In this document: piece by piece, positions 32,902-43,325 of the stretch
Position numbering within the stretch: the first letter of the stretch is position 1
Layout: each line of letters begins with the position of its first letter
Assembly (NCBI GenBank): GCA_039583875.1
Contig: CM077149.1
Coordinates: 25,805,194-25,869,193 of the forward strand
DNA: 64,000 nucleotides
Direction: 5' to 3'
Source: Platanthera guangdongensis
Taxonomy: Eukaryota; Streptophyta; Magnoliopsida; Asparagales; Orchidaceae
Notes under the pieces: generated by a model
What the model saw: the letters and a program-made list of their open reading frames with translations, nothing else
What the model was told of the DNA's origin: nothing
The model's database searches: none
Translations under genes and position numbers: made by a program

Positions 32902-35619
32902 ATGGCACCTAAGCTAGAGGAGAACGTCAACGAAGGCTACGAGCTGGTGCGTGATGCTTTTGAGGATGCCGATCAAGAATTCAAGAATGTGATAACCCTA
33001 GTTGCAGACTCGGGGTTGGAATTTCTTGTTTCTGAGCCAACAAAAATCTGGAAAAAGGAAGTTCTGGAATTCCTCAATGGAGCTAAAGTCAAAGAATCTG
33101 GATTCAAGATCAAATCCAGAGTTCATGGTGCAAAAGTTAAGGTATCCCCTAAGAGCTTGAGGAAGATTCTACATCTGCCAAGAACAAAGGAAGAAGCTGA
33201 GGTTACTACTTCAAAGACCAGGGAAGCTCTAACCTGGTGTGCACTAGATTCTAAGATGAAGATAGGATCTGTTTTTAATAGAAAGGGCATGAATAATCAA
33301 GGGAAATTTCTTTCAGAGATTGTTGGCAAAGTAATACTCAGTAAGCCAGGAGGGCATGACAGAGTGTCTGCCTATATGTTTAGTATTATGATAAGGATAA
33401 TCTTCTCTCTGCAAACTGACTGGTCAATTGTAGTTTATGAGAAGATTAAAGAAAGCCTAAAGAAGCCCAACTTAGGCAGAATTTTAAGTCTATACCTTGT
33501 TGGAAGTATTCTAGAGGTAATGAGTACAGCTGCTGGAACAAAAATAAATCATATGAGAAAAATGAACATGAGGTTGTTCTCCAGATGGGACAGGGTGTTG
33601 TCAAAAGAGATACCAACACCTGAGAAGATTACTCCTGAGAAAGTATCTCCTCCAAAGAAGAAGAGGAAAACTGCTCCAGTGGCTCAAGAGTCCACTAGCA
33701 GCTCAGACAGTGAAGAACAAGTTGTCTTCACACCAGATGAGAATGAGGAAGGACCTGCTATAAAATCTCCTGCTCCTCAAGATGTTGCTGAGATCCAGGG
33801 GGAGCTACCTCAAGCTAGCCCCATACACAACGATCAAAGCCAGGGGGAGTCTCTAGTTGTAGAAGAACCAACTACACTAGAATGTGAACAAGCAATCAAC
33901 ATTATCCTAGAGGTAATCACTGAACTCAATACTTTAGATTTTCCTATAGAAGATACTGATTTGTCTGATGTTCATCAGCAAACTCAGCTGGATAACCAAG
34001 TCCCAGATGCTGTCATGGAAGACACATCTGTTGCAGCTCCAATAGTTACTGATCCAGTAGTTGAAGAGCCCAGAATTTCTCCTGCCAATTCTCCACAAGA
34101 GTATATAATGGAGGATTTATTTCTAAATCTGGATCAACAAGACTTTGGCAAGGATAATGCTGCTGCTGAGGGGGAGCAAGTGAAAATTCTAGAAGAGCCT
34201 GTGAGGCAAGAACCTGAGACAGCACCAGATGTGCAGACTGAGAGGCCCCCAAGCCCTAAGGAGAGGGTAGAAATTGCCAGCACATCTGCCTCTAAAGATG
34301 AGATAGCAAGGGCAAAGAAGAAGAAATTTCAGGTCTTCAGAAGAAGAAGCCAGAGTTATAAGAAGGCTCTCCAAACTGTTGCTCCACAGCCTATAGTTCA
34401 GAGAGCTCCAGCTTTTGATCATAGTGCTTTCATTGTTGCACTACAAATTAAACTTGATGAGCATAGAAAAGCAATTGAGAAGTATGTGGATGAAGGGCAG
34501 AAGTCTCTCCAATTTGATCTAGCCCAGGACATAAAATCTATAAGGTTTGAAATGAACCAAAATAAAAAGGAGATGACTGACTATTTCCACAAGGGTGGAA
34601 ATGCTGTAGTATACTTGGCTAATCATCAAGAGAAGATTAAAGCCCAAGTAGATCACATGGCTATGAAGCAAGGTTATGTTCTTGAAAATCAGATAAGAAT
34701 GAATGACAACCTTACTACATCTCACAATGCAATAGTCACAGAACTGAAGAATCTAGCTGCAGGGCAGACTCCAGCTATAGCAAAGGCAGATTTTGACAAA
34801 GTATTCCTAGCAGAAATCACTGCTCTTAAGACTGCCATTCAAGAATCTCAGAAGCTGATTACTGACAAACTCCAAAGGTTAAAACCTTTCTTTAAAGATG
34901 GAGTTAATTATTTGGATAATCAAGTGAGATTTCAGAAAGATGATGTCAGAGATCATATAGAACGAGAAGTCATAAAGGGGGATAGAGTGTTAGTCAAGGC
35001 CAGCTCTGATCATGCCAAGTGGATATCAAATTCTATCAGAGCAACTCTTGGATATCCTCCTCCAGATTTTGACATGATTCATGCAGATGTACAGTCCATG
35101 TATAGCCCACCTGGGGGTAAGGACAATGTTATTATTGAGAAAGATGTTCAGCCTATCTCTGAAGCCATGCAAGAGGCACTGCAGAAAGAAGAAGAGACCA
35201 GATTGTCTAAGAAGAGGTTTAGGGAACAAGCTGAACAAAGACCAGACTTTGAGCAGTGGAGCCCTACCTCAAGAAACATTATATTGACTGCCTGGAAAGC
35301 TGCCAAAGATAATGTGCATGATAGGAACAAATGGTTTTCTGAGGCTGAATGGAGAAAACATGAGACTAGACAGGAGGCAATAGTCCAATATAGAAGGAAG
35401 GCCAAGATGGGAAAGCTACCTCCTACTGCTCAGGAGCCTAGCAAGTACTTTCCTAAGCCTTACCATTACTTTGAAAGGCAGAAGATTAAAGCAGAAGAGC
35501 TTAAGAAGAAAGACTTGAAAGGCAAGAAGCATGCTGATGCTGAAGTTGCTGATGCTCCTGTTCAAGCCAAAGTTCAAGCTGGAAAAGGAATAGTGATTAA
35601 GGAGCCAGAACAGAAATAA
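32902..35619 (+). CDS. Additional ORF (aORF) of copia element D, intact
   Basis: Uninterrupted 905-codon reading frame, the best-preserved gene in the window. I choose ATG 32902 (MAPKLEENVNEGYELV) because the 31 codons upstream are encoded by TGTCGACAC spacer repeats. Residues about 30-230 are homologous to the A/C aORF N-terminus (EIVGKVILSK, GRILSLYLVG, LFSRWDRVLSK) and resemble the putative plant transposon protein domain. A basic PPKKKRK nuclear-localisation-like motif follows (about 33652), then a long acidic, low-complexity region (to about 34300), and predicted-looking helical or coiled-coil segments rich in Lys, Glu and Gln (34420-35000). The C-terminus is Lys-rich (RQKIKAEELKKKDLKGKK). 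I see no signal peptide, membrane segment or catalytic motif. Function unknown. Confidence 0.9.
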   Translation: MAPKLEENVNEGYELVRDAFEDADQEFKNVITLVADSGLEFLVSEPTKIWKKEVLEFLNGAKVKESGFKIKSRVHGAKVKVSPKSLRKILHLPRTKEEAEVTTSKTREALTWCALDSKMKIGSVFNRKGMNNQGKFLSEIVGKVILSKPGGHDRVSAYMFSIMIRIIFSLQTDWSIVVYEKIKESLKKPNLGRILSLYLVGSILEVMSTAAGTKINHMRKMNMRLFSRWDRVLSKEIPTPEKITPEKVSPPKKKRKTAPVAQESTSSSDSEEQVVFTPDENEEGPAIKSPAPQDVAEIQGELPQASPIHNDQSQGESLVVEEPTTLECEQAINIILEVITELNTLDFPIEDTDLSDVHQQTQLDNQVPDAVMEDTSVAAPIVTDPVVEEPRISPANSPQEYIMEDLFLNLDQQDFGKDNAAAEGEQVKILEEPVRQEPETAPDVQTERPPSPKERVEIASTSASKDEIARAKKKKFQVFRRRSQSYKKALQTVAPQPIVQRAPAFDHSAFIVALQIKLDEHRKAIEKYVDEGQKSLQFDLAQDIKSIRFEMNQNKKEMTDYFHKGGNAVVYLANHQEKIKAQVDHMAMKQGYVLENQIRMNDNLTTSHNAIVTELKNLAAGQTPAIAKADFDKVFLAEITALKTAIQESQKLITDKLQRLKPFFKDGVNYLDNQVRFQKDDVRDHIEREVIKGDRVLVKASSDHAKWISNSIRATLGYPPPDFDMIHADVQSMYSPPGGKDNVIIEKDVQPISEAMQEALQKEEETRLSKKRFREQAEQRPDFEQWSPTSRNIILTAWKAAKDNVHDRNKWFSEAEWRKHETRQEAIVQYRRKAKMGKLPPTAQEPSKYFPKPYHYFERQKIKAEELKKKDLKGKKHADAEVADAPVQAKVQAGKGIVIKEPEQK

Positions 35620-35921
35620 AATTAGAATTTTCTTAAAGATTACTTTGAAACCTTTTTGATGTAAAAACATTCTGTAAAATGAATATGACAAATATTAGAA
35701 CAATGTGTTATATGTTAAATCTATTTCATATTTGTTCTGTGATGATGTCTATGTCTATTTCATATTTGTTCTGTGATGATGTCTATGAATACATGTGTGA
35801 TTGATACATGTTTATGTTTACCCTGCTATATAATTATCCTGCTTTACATCATTTTGTAATTTAATTATGAATGGTGTATATCATTGACTAAGGGTTATGA
35901 CTTCTCCAAATAGGGGGAGAT
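35620..35921 (+). other. 3' untranslated region and polypurine tract of D
   Basis: AT-rich. It holds two tandem copies of a 34-bp unit (35721-35788, CTATTTCATATTTGTTCTGT and following) and ends with AAATAGGGGGAGAT (35908-35921), the plus-strand primer, immediately before the 3' LTR. Confidence 0.88.
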
Positions 35922-37960
35922 TGTTGGGTACATTGGTTTAAATGTACCTGATTTGAAGAAGCCTCACCCTACTCAATGATATACATCAAAATGTATTTGA
36001 TGTATTTTGAGTTACTTGTGCAGGTTAAGTATTTGCAGGACTGAAGCAAAAAGTTTCTAAGTCCATGTGTCGACACCTAGAGGGAAAGTGTCGACACTTA
36101 AGAAGACTTGTGTCGACACCCAGACAAGCAGTGTCGACACTTGGAGTCATTGTGTCGACACCTGGGATGCAGAGTCGACACCAGACAGAAAGTGTCGACA
36201 CAAGGAGCTGTGTCGACACTCAGTGAAGAAAAGTGCAGTAAAGCTGTGTCGACACTTAGCAGCAGTGTCGACACCTAGAAGGACTGTGTCTACACCAGAA
36301 AGTGTCGACACTTGGAGCTGTGTCGACACTCAGCAAAAGTTAGCAGAGACTAAGTATAAGTGTCGACACCCAGAACAATGTGTCGACACTCAACAGAAGA
36401 GTCAGCACTTAAAGTAAGTGTCGACACCCAGAACAATGTGTCGACACACAACAAAAGAGTCAACACTTAAAGAAAGTGTCGACACATGGAGCTGTGTCGA
36501 CACTTAGCGAAGAATAGCAAGATCAACAAATTATTCTAAGTACAAGTGTCGACACTATGGGAATGTGTCGACACTCAGCTGAAGTCTCAACAAGAAGAAG
36601 AATGTGTCGACACAAGGAGCTGTGTCGACACTCAGCAAGTATCAACACTGAAGACATGTGTCGACACCAAGAAGCAGTGTCGACACTTAACAGATTCAAC
36701 ACATGAAGATGTGTCGACACAAAGGAGATGTGTCGACACTTAGAAGAATTCAGCAAAATACAGAAGATCAAGTACTTGTGTCGACACTCAATTTCAGTGT
36801 CGACACATGAAGAAGAAACTGTGTCGAGACATAGAATCTACAACACAAGGAGTTGTGTCGACACCTTGTAGACTTGTGTCGACACTTACACAACTTGTGT
36901 CGACACTTGATCTATAAGTGTCGACACTTAAAGATAGAAAGTCTCGACACTTTCAGACAGTTAGAGAATTTTCAAGAACTGACTGGATGACTTGACAGCT
37001 GCCGTTCCAGCCGGTCTACAGCACCTGTCAGAGTTGTCAGAAAACAATTATGGACCGGACCAGCCGGTTACCATGAAGAAGGCCTATAAATAGGCATATA
37101 CAGTCTACAGAAACTGAGTAGTAGTTGAGAGGATTTGAAAACAAGTCCAAGTGATCATTGATCAAGTTCAAAGAAGATCTAGCTTTTCAAGTGAAGATCT
37201 AAGAAGTTGGAGAGAGAGAGAGAGCTCCATCCAAGAAATCAGCCGTTGGAACTAGACTGAGAAGAAAGGTTCAGATTTATTCTGGATCTTAAGAAGCAGA
37301 GACCAAGGATCAACTGCAGAAGGAGTCAATCTTATTGAGTTCTACTTTCAAGAAGCTTTGAAGAAAGCTAAGTCAGATTGATTTCAACTGCGTTCTTCCA
37401 AGAACTCATCAAGAAACTCACAACTCCCCTCTCTTGTCTTTGGGTTGCTGAGTTAACAATTGTATATTCATTTTATCTTGTAGGATCTTTTGGATCTGAG
37501 TTTTTGTAAGCCTGTAATTATAAAGACTGAGTGTAGGGCTTGAGAGCCTGAGTGTAGGAGATTGAAATCTCTGAGTGTAGGCCTTGGTGGCTGAGTGTAG
37601 GCCTTGGTGGCTGAGTGTAGGCCTTTGTGGCTGAGTGTAGGCTTTGTGGAAAAGCTGAGTTGTAGGGCCTTGGGCCTGAGGTGTAGGAACCAGTTTGGGT
37701 TCTGAGATAGTGGAGAAGTTTGGCCGAATCTAGTACACTGCTAGATAGGCGAAGGGGGAAAGTGGATGTACCCAAACCTTGGGGACCCACTATAAAACTG
37801 TGTATCTTCTGTGTGCTGTGATTTGCTGTGAATACTGTGTGATTGCTGTGCAATAGTAGATTAGATTCTGTGTTAAAAACTGATTGCTGCCATAAAAAGT
37901 TAAAAAGAATTTGGTCACCTATTCACCCCCCCTCTAGGTGTTTAGGTACTATATCTTTCA
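35922..37960 (+). repeat. 3' LTR of copia element D
   Basis: 2039 bp, TGTTGGGTACATTGG to TATATCTTTCA, followed by AGGCT, which equals the five bases before 25071. The array at 36066-36955 has about 32 exact TGTCGACAC words; where the two LTRs differ within this array the 3' copy keeps the canonical word. TATA box at 37085. Confidence 0.97.
36066..36955. repeat. TGTCGACAC palindrome array (D, 3' LTR)
   Basis: Same array as in the 5' LTR with the same spacing. It is slightly more regular: sites reading GACGACAC, GTCGATAC, TATCGACAC and GTCAACAC in the 5' LTR are canonical here. It encodes short spurious ORFs in several frames because the unit rarely creates stops. Confidence 0.95.
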
Positions 37961-39169
37961 AGGCTTGCTTCATAATTTGATTATATGGAATCTGATAATC
38001 ACACTACATCAATTAAACAACTAAATTGTTTAATCATAAAAGAGTCCATCTAAGCCTCAAGAAAACTTTCACTATTAATTCACAATTTGTATCTAGTCAA
38101 TTCATTCAATAAGGCTTGCTTCACAATTAGTTATATAAAATCTAATTAACAAGATTCATCATTCATAGCATTACGGTAGTTAGTATGAAATATTTCATCA
38201 AAAACCTCAAGCTAATTTGCAACATTGATTCCTCCGAATCCAAATCCATATTATATAAAAACCCAGAATTTTAAGTGCAGATTGAATCTGGACAGCAACT
38301 TCAACCGGAGATTCCCGAGGCTATAAGAATTCGGAAGAGACGTGTAACCCATCGATGGAAAGGTCGTTTCATGGGTTACAACTTTCATATTCAGCACACA
38401 ACCCAAATTTGAATGTATCCTATTTGAGTTTGGCTTCAAAGTTCGCTGCGCACAGAACACAATTTCTGCATGCAGGATTTATCGGATGTCATTTTCGTCC
38501 AGGCTTTCCTGTGGCTACATACATCGCCTGACATCGTGCAACCATTCGTTGGAAAGGTATTTCCAAGGGCTTCAACTTTCATGTTTAGCCGAAAGCCCAG
38601 ATCTGGACATATCACACCTAAAAATGGCCACAACGTTCGCTGCGCGCAGAATACAGATTCTGCACGCATCTTAAGGCGGAATGAACGACATCGGTTCATC
38701 TTCCTCCTCAAGGCGATCTTCCCAAGTCATTCCAGAAAACCTCCTCCCATATTAAACGTCAAGAGGCCAATACCATTCACGAAACCATCCCCTATCATCA
38801 CATAGAAGAAGGGAGTGGTTGAAGAGATCTAAAACCTAGGACACAAGTCCTAGCATGGCCTTTCCTAGAAAACTCCTCCTCTCCATCAAGACTCTCTTGA
38901 GTCTATGTCTCGCCTAGGAAAATAACTATAGATCTAGCACCAAGGGAGAGGGTAGGAAACTCACATCATTTCCAGCGGTTCCATTTCTGGCGATAGACCT
39001 TGTGATTCTTCGCGGCCGCATCCTCTCCTTTATGCCGATGGCAGATCTCCTTCCCTATATCTTCCTCGACCAAACTCTCCTTCTCCACAGGACTTCTCTC
39101 AGAAAAATACGGCTGGGAAGAAGAGTGAACTGGCTAGGGTTTTTCCACTGTTCCTTATATATATAATGT

Positions 39170-39420
39170 GACACGGGTAGGGACACGCCCGTGTCCTTTA
39201 CCGTGTCCCGCTCGGGCAAAGCGTTACAGGCGGTTACGTTGTTAGTTCGATCTATAATGGCGGATAGGTCGTACACGCCCGTGTCAGTCAAGTCATGCCC
39301 GTGACATGGGGCGTGACACCTAAATCGTCGAACTCAACTATCGAGAATTTGTCGAACTCACTTAAAATCGTCGAACGGAGAACACGCACGTGACGTAGGG
39401 CGTGTAACCCTCTCACTCAG
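39170..39420. repeat. Mixed palindrome block in LTR F
   Basis: CACGCCCGTG words are interspersed with ATCGTCGAACTCA, TTGTCGAACTCA and ATCGTCGAACGGAG, the latter being the family A/C copia motif, within a gypsy LTR. Confidence 0.85.
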
Positions 39421-39830
39421 GAACCAACCACCTACTCGAGTTCCTTCGGCACCTACTCGAGTATCTTAAGTCACGACCCTAGGTCACGCCCGTGACCCCG
39501 GGCGTGTAACCCACCTTACTTGAGTACTTTGAAAACTACTCGAGTAATCTCGGCAGGTACTCGAGTACCTTTAGTCACGCCCCTGGGTCACGCCCGTGAC
39601 GCAGGGCTTGTAACTCACTTTACTCGAGTATTTTGAAAACTACTCGAGTAACCTCGACAGCTACTCGAGTACCTTCAGTCACGCCCCTGGGTCACGCCCG
39701 TGACCCAGGGCGTGTAACCCACTTTACTCGAGTACTTTGAAAACTACTTGACTAACCTCGGAAGCTACTCGAGTACCTTCAGTCACGCCTCTGGGTCACG
39801 CCCGTGACCCAGGGCGTGCAACCTGATCTG
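39421..39830. repeat. 104-bp tandem repeat, about four units (LTR F)
   Basis: The word AGTCACG(C/A)C starts at 39469, 39573, 39677 and 39781, exactly 104 bp apart. Each unit holds two or three TACTCGAGTA words and one long inverted repeat, CACGCCCCTGGGTCACG with CGTGACCCAGGGCGTG around CC. Confidence 0.93.
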
Positions 39831-39944
39831 GACTAACTTCTCCAGTCCATAAGTGCCACCCTTTTTCCTCCACTTTCCTGAACTCAAGCCTACCCTCCTG
39901 ACTTAAAACTCGCACTTGGGCATAGCGCGAATTGGGACATTACA

Positions 39945-40861
39945 GAGAGGCTCCTGAGAGTTTAACTAACTCCAAACTAGGGAACTAAAAGTCTGTGCAC
40001 ATAGAGTTGTGTGTGTGTGTTGCACTTGCATGTTCATACTCTAGCATACTTGCATGTCATAGCATAGTCATTGCATTTAACCCCTGACACCTAACGTATA
40101 AATTCGTATGAGACAGTTTATACGAAAGGCCATGCAGAACAACCCCTTGGTCTATAGGGGTAATCCCTATACATCAATGGTTACTGAATTACTATTTTTA
40201 CAGTTCTTACTTTCAGTTCTTCATGCTTACCTTACTACTCTGCATTACTATTTATTGATTAACTCCTACTGCACTTTTAATGTTATAACACTTCTGTTAG
40301 GATAGTTGTCATCTACTCGATTACGCCCTGCTATTTGGTCCTCTTTTTCACTTCCTTCCGCCCAGTGCCTAGGAGCCATGGGTAGAGGGGTGGGGGATTG
40401 TTGACTGAGTCTAGTTTGACTGATGGTCGTTTGACCACCACATTTTAGGACTCCGGATAGGAGACAGGGATCAGCCGCAGGAGGTGCAGCACCAGCGGAG
40501 TACGGTGCAGATGGAGACAGGACGGTGTAGTTCGGGTGGACAGTCATCCAGATCAGTGAGTGGAGCTGAGTAGTAGTAGTTTTACTTTTATGAGTGGCTT
40601 GTAGTGAGGTCTTTATGTACCGGCATAAGTCCGTATATCATGGTGTGGACTCTTTATTTGTCATGTGATTTCCTCTTTCTATGTTGTGCACTTGATTGTT
40701 TTAGCTTTTCCAATCATTAAACATTATGTCGCAGGTGATCGAGATGGCTGACAGGATCGGCATTTTGTGGAGTCGACCATCCCTGAGGATGGTGTCACCG
40801 TAAAACGGCGGTTCTCAGCCTAAGACCCGATGGTTGTTCCAAAAAAGGTGGTCTTATAATG
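39945..40861. other. Unassigned repeat-like DNA
   Basis: No coding homology seen. It includes a short GT run (40009-40022). The stretch around 40430-40560 (GACTCCGGATAGGAGACAGGG, GATCAGTGAGTGGAG) resembles the terminal third of gypsy LTRs, so this may be an eroded LTR or leader of element G. No boundaries could be set. Confidence 0.4.
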
Positions 40862-43255
40862 GATTTGATGAAACAAGTATTTCAAGAGTATTTACACTCA
40901 TTTGTGGTGGTCTTCATTGACGATATTTTGGTCTACTCCAAAAGGGAGGCGGAGCATGAGGTTCATCTGTGAGTAGTCTTGTAGAGTTTGAGAGAGAAAC
41001 AACTATATGCAAAGTTCTTGAAATATGAGTTCTAGTTAGAGAAGGTGACATTTTTGGGCCATGTAATTTGTAGTGATGGGGTGGTGGTGGATCAACTAAA
41101 AGTTAAGGCCACCAGAGATTGGCCAGTTTTGAGCACCGTGGCGAAAGTCAGGAGTTTTCTTGGACTAGCCAAGTTTTATAGAAGATTTGTTGAAAAAATT
41201 TCGCAGATAGCTCAACGCCTCACTTCTTTCACTCGCAAGGACCAAAAATTCATGTGGACACAGGAGTGCAATCAAGCATTCTACACCATGAAGGAAAGGA
41301 TGATGACCGCTCCAATCCTAAGTCTTTCGAAAGGGACTGAAGGATTTCAGATTTACAGTGACGCATCAGGATACAGATTGGGTTGCGTGCTAGTGGAACA
41401 TGACATGATGATAGCATTTGGGTCTGGGCAATTGAAAGCTCATGAGAGGAATTACCCCGTCCATGACTTGGAATCGGCGACAGTAATATTTGCGTTAAAG
41501 TTGTGGCGACACTATGTGTATGGTGCGAAGGTGGAGATCTTCACGGACCACAAAAGCCTGAAGTATCTCCTAGATCAAAAGGATTTAAACATGCGACAAT
41601 GTAGATGGGTCGAGTTCCTTGGAGACTATGATGTGGAAATACAATATACGCCAGGCAAAGCCAACGTGGTGGCCGATGCCTTGAGTAGAAAATTTTCTGG
41701 ACAAAAGAATTGGATTGAAGCTCATGATGAGTAGTTGGTGCGAGACTTTGAGTCCCTCGGCATCGTTTGTGTAGCAAGAGGCGAGTCTAGCATAGCTCGA
41801 TTGAACTGGATAGAGTTGCAGAATGACCTATCCGATCATATTTGGAAGCAACCAGTGTGGATGCAGAGTTTCTGACATTTGTGGTGGAAGCTCAAAAAGG
41901 CGTGAGTAGTGCATGGGAGATGATTGATGGGATCTTAAGGAAGGACATAAGGATTTGCTTACCGCAGTTCGACAAGCTCCGTAAGGAGTTAATGTTTGAT
42001 GCTCATTTCACGAAGTACTCCATTCATCCAGGTAGTGCAAAGATGTACTTGGATGCGAAGAAATTCTTCTGGTGGTCTGGGTTGAAGCGGGATGTTACTT
42101 TATACATAAGTCGGTGTCAAACTTGTGCCATAGTGAGGACAAAGTGTCAGATGCCGGGAGGGTTCCTGAAGCCTCTTCCAATTCTCAAGTGAAAATTTGA
42201 TGACATATCCATGGACTTTGTGCATGGCTTACCTCGGTCGCTGCTGTGAAATGATGCGGTTTTGGTCATTGTGGATTGTTTGACCAAAGTTGCTCACTTC
42301 ATCCCAAATTGGAAGGAGGACAATGTGAAAAGCTGGTAGAACTTTATGTTCGCAACATTGTGTGGCTGTATGGGATTCTTAAGACTATCATTAGTGATAG
42401 CGATGGATGGTTCACGTCCAAAGACTTGAGGTTGGTATAGAAGAGCCTGGGTACAAGACTCAAATTTAGTACAACGGTCCATCCTCAAACAGATGGACAA
42501 ACGAAAAGGACGAACCATACAATGGAGGATATGCTGAGAATGTGTACCCTTGACTTTGGTAAGAAGTGGGAAGATCACCTCATCATGGTGGAGTTTGCGT
42601 ATAACAATAGTTTCTAGGCGAGTATAAAGATGGCGCCATGGAGCCATATGAGGCTTTGTATGGAAGGCAGTGTCGAACAACGATGTCTTGGATAGAGGAA
42701 GGAGAAACCAAACTTTTGGGAAAAGAGGCAGTGATTGATGCTTGCTAGTTGGTGCGAACAATTCAAGAGCGCATGAAGGTTGCTCAGGATCGGCAAGCAA
42801 AGTATTTCAACGCTCGCCACAGGAACATGGAGTTCGCGGTAGGCGACTGGGTATACCTAAAGATTAAGTCGTTCAAAGGCGTTTTGCGGATTCACCGACA
42901 CAAGAAGTTGAGTCCGAGGTTTTTGGGGCTGTTCAAAGTTACAGAGCGCATTGGAGAAGCCTCTTATCGGTTAGTGTTGTCTGCAGAGTTGAGTGGATTA
43001 CACGATGTCTTCCATGCCTCAGTTTTGAGGAAAGCCATATTGGAGATGAGTGTTGTGGTCGAGTCGGTTGCAGTGTCGGTCAAAGAGGACTTGAGGATGA
43101 AAGTCCAATCTATCAGCATAGAGGATTTAGAAGTTCGGCAGTTACAGAACAAAGAATTTATTCTCGTGATAGTACGTTGGGACAACTGCGGGCGAGATGA
43201 GTTCTCTTGGGAGCATGAAAAGGTAATGCGGGACGACTTCCCAGAACATTTTTAA
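40862..43255 (+). pseudogene. pol: pol of gypsy chromovirus G, 5'-truncated and broken
   Basis: Starts inside RT at [12 protein letters not shown], with [10 protein letters not shown] (about 40915) as the catalytic box, then stops. 41045-41734 is open: RT thumb ([25 protein letters not shown]) and RNase H ([32 protein letters not shown]). Integrase follows in pieces: HHCC (HFTKYSIHPG ... CQTCAIVRTKC, 41842-42192), core with stops (42190-42750), where the third acidic residue is Lys (TDGQTKRT), and the C-terminal part 42749-43255 (HKKLSPRFLGLFKV) ending in a chromodomain-like segment (VIVRWDNCGRDEFSWEH). Confidence 0.9.
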
Positions 43256-43312
43256 TTCAGGTATGCTTTTGGTTTGAGTGCATGCTTAATTTTGAGGATG
43301 AAATTCTTCTAA

Positions 43313-43325
43313 GGGGGGAAGGGGT
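43313..43325 (+). other. Polypurine tract of gypsy G
   Basis: AAGGGGGGAAGGGG-type tract just before the LTR start, preceded by GAGGATGAAATTCTTCT, the usual sequence at this place in chromoviruses. It confirms the plus orientation. Confidence 0.85.

Larger units (their letters stand above)
37961..39944 (-). repeat. E-family gypsy LTR F, right part
   Basis: Continues LTR F after the D insertion and ends TTGGGACATTACA, matching the E LTR end GGACGTTACA. The middle resembles 15780-16330 of E (GTTGGAAAGGTATTTCCAAG, CACCAAGGGAGAGGGTAGGAA). The last 800 bp hold palindrome words and a 104-bp tandem repeat. The bases after it (GAGAG) do not match those before 19911 (GTATT), so no target duplication is visible. 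Confidence 0.8.

Noticed and set aside
42294..42800. 168-codon minus-strand ORF
   Set aside because: It is antisense to the G integrase core, whose motifs read on the plus strand.
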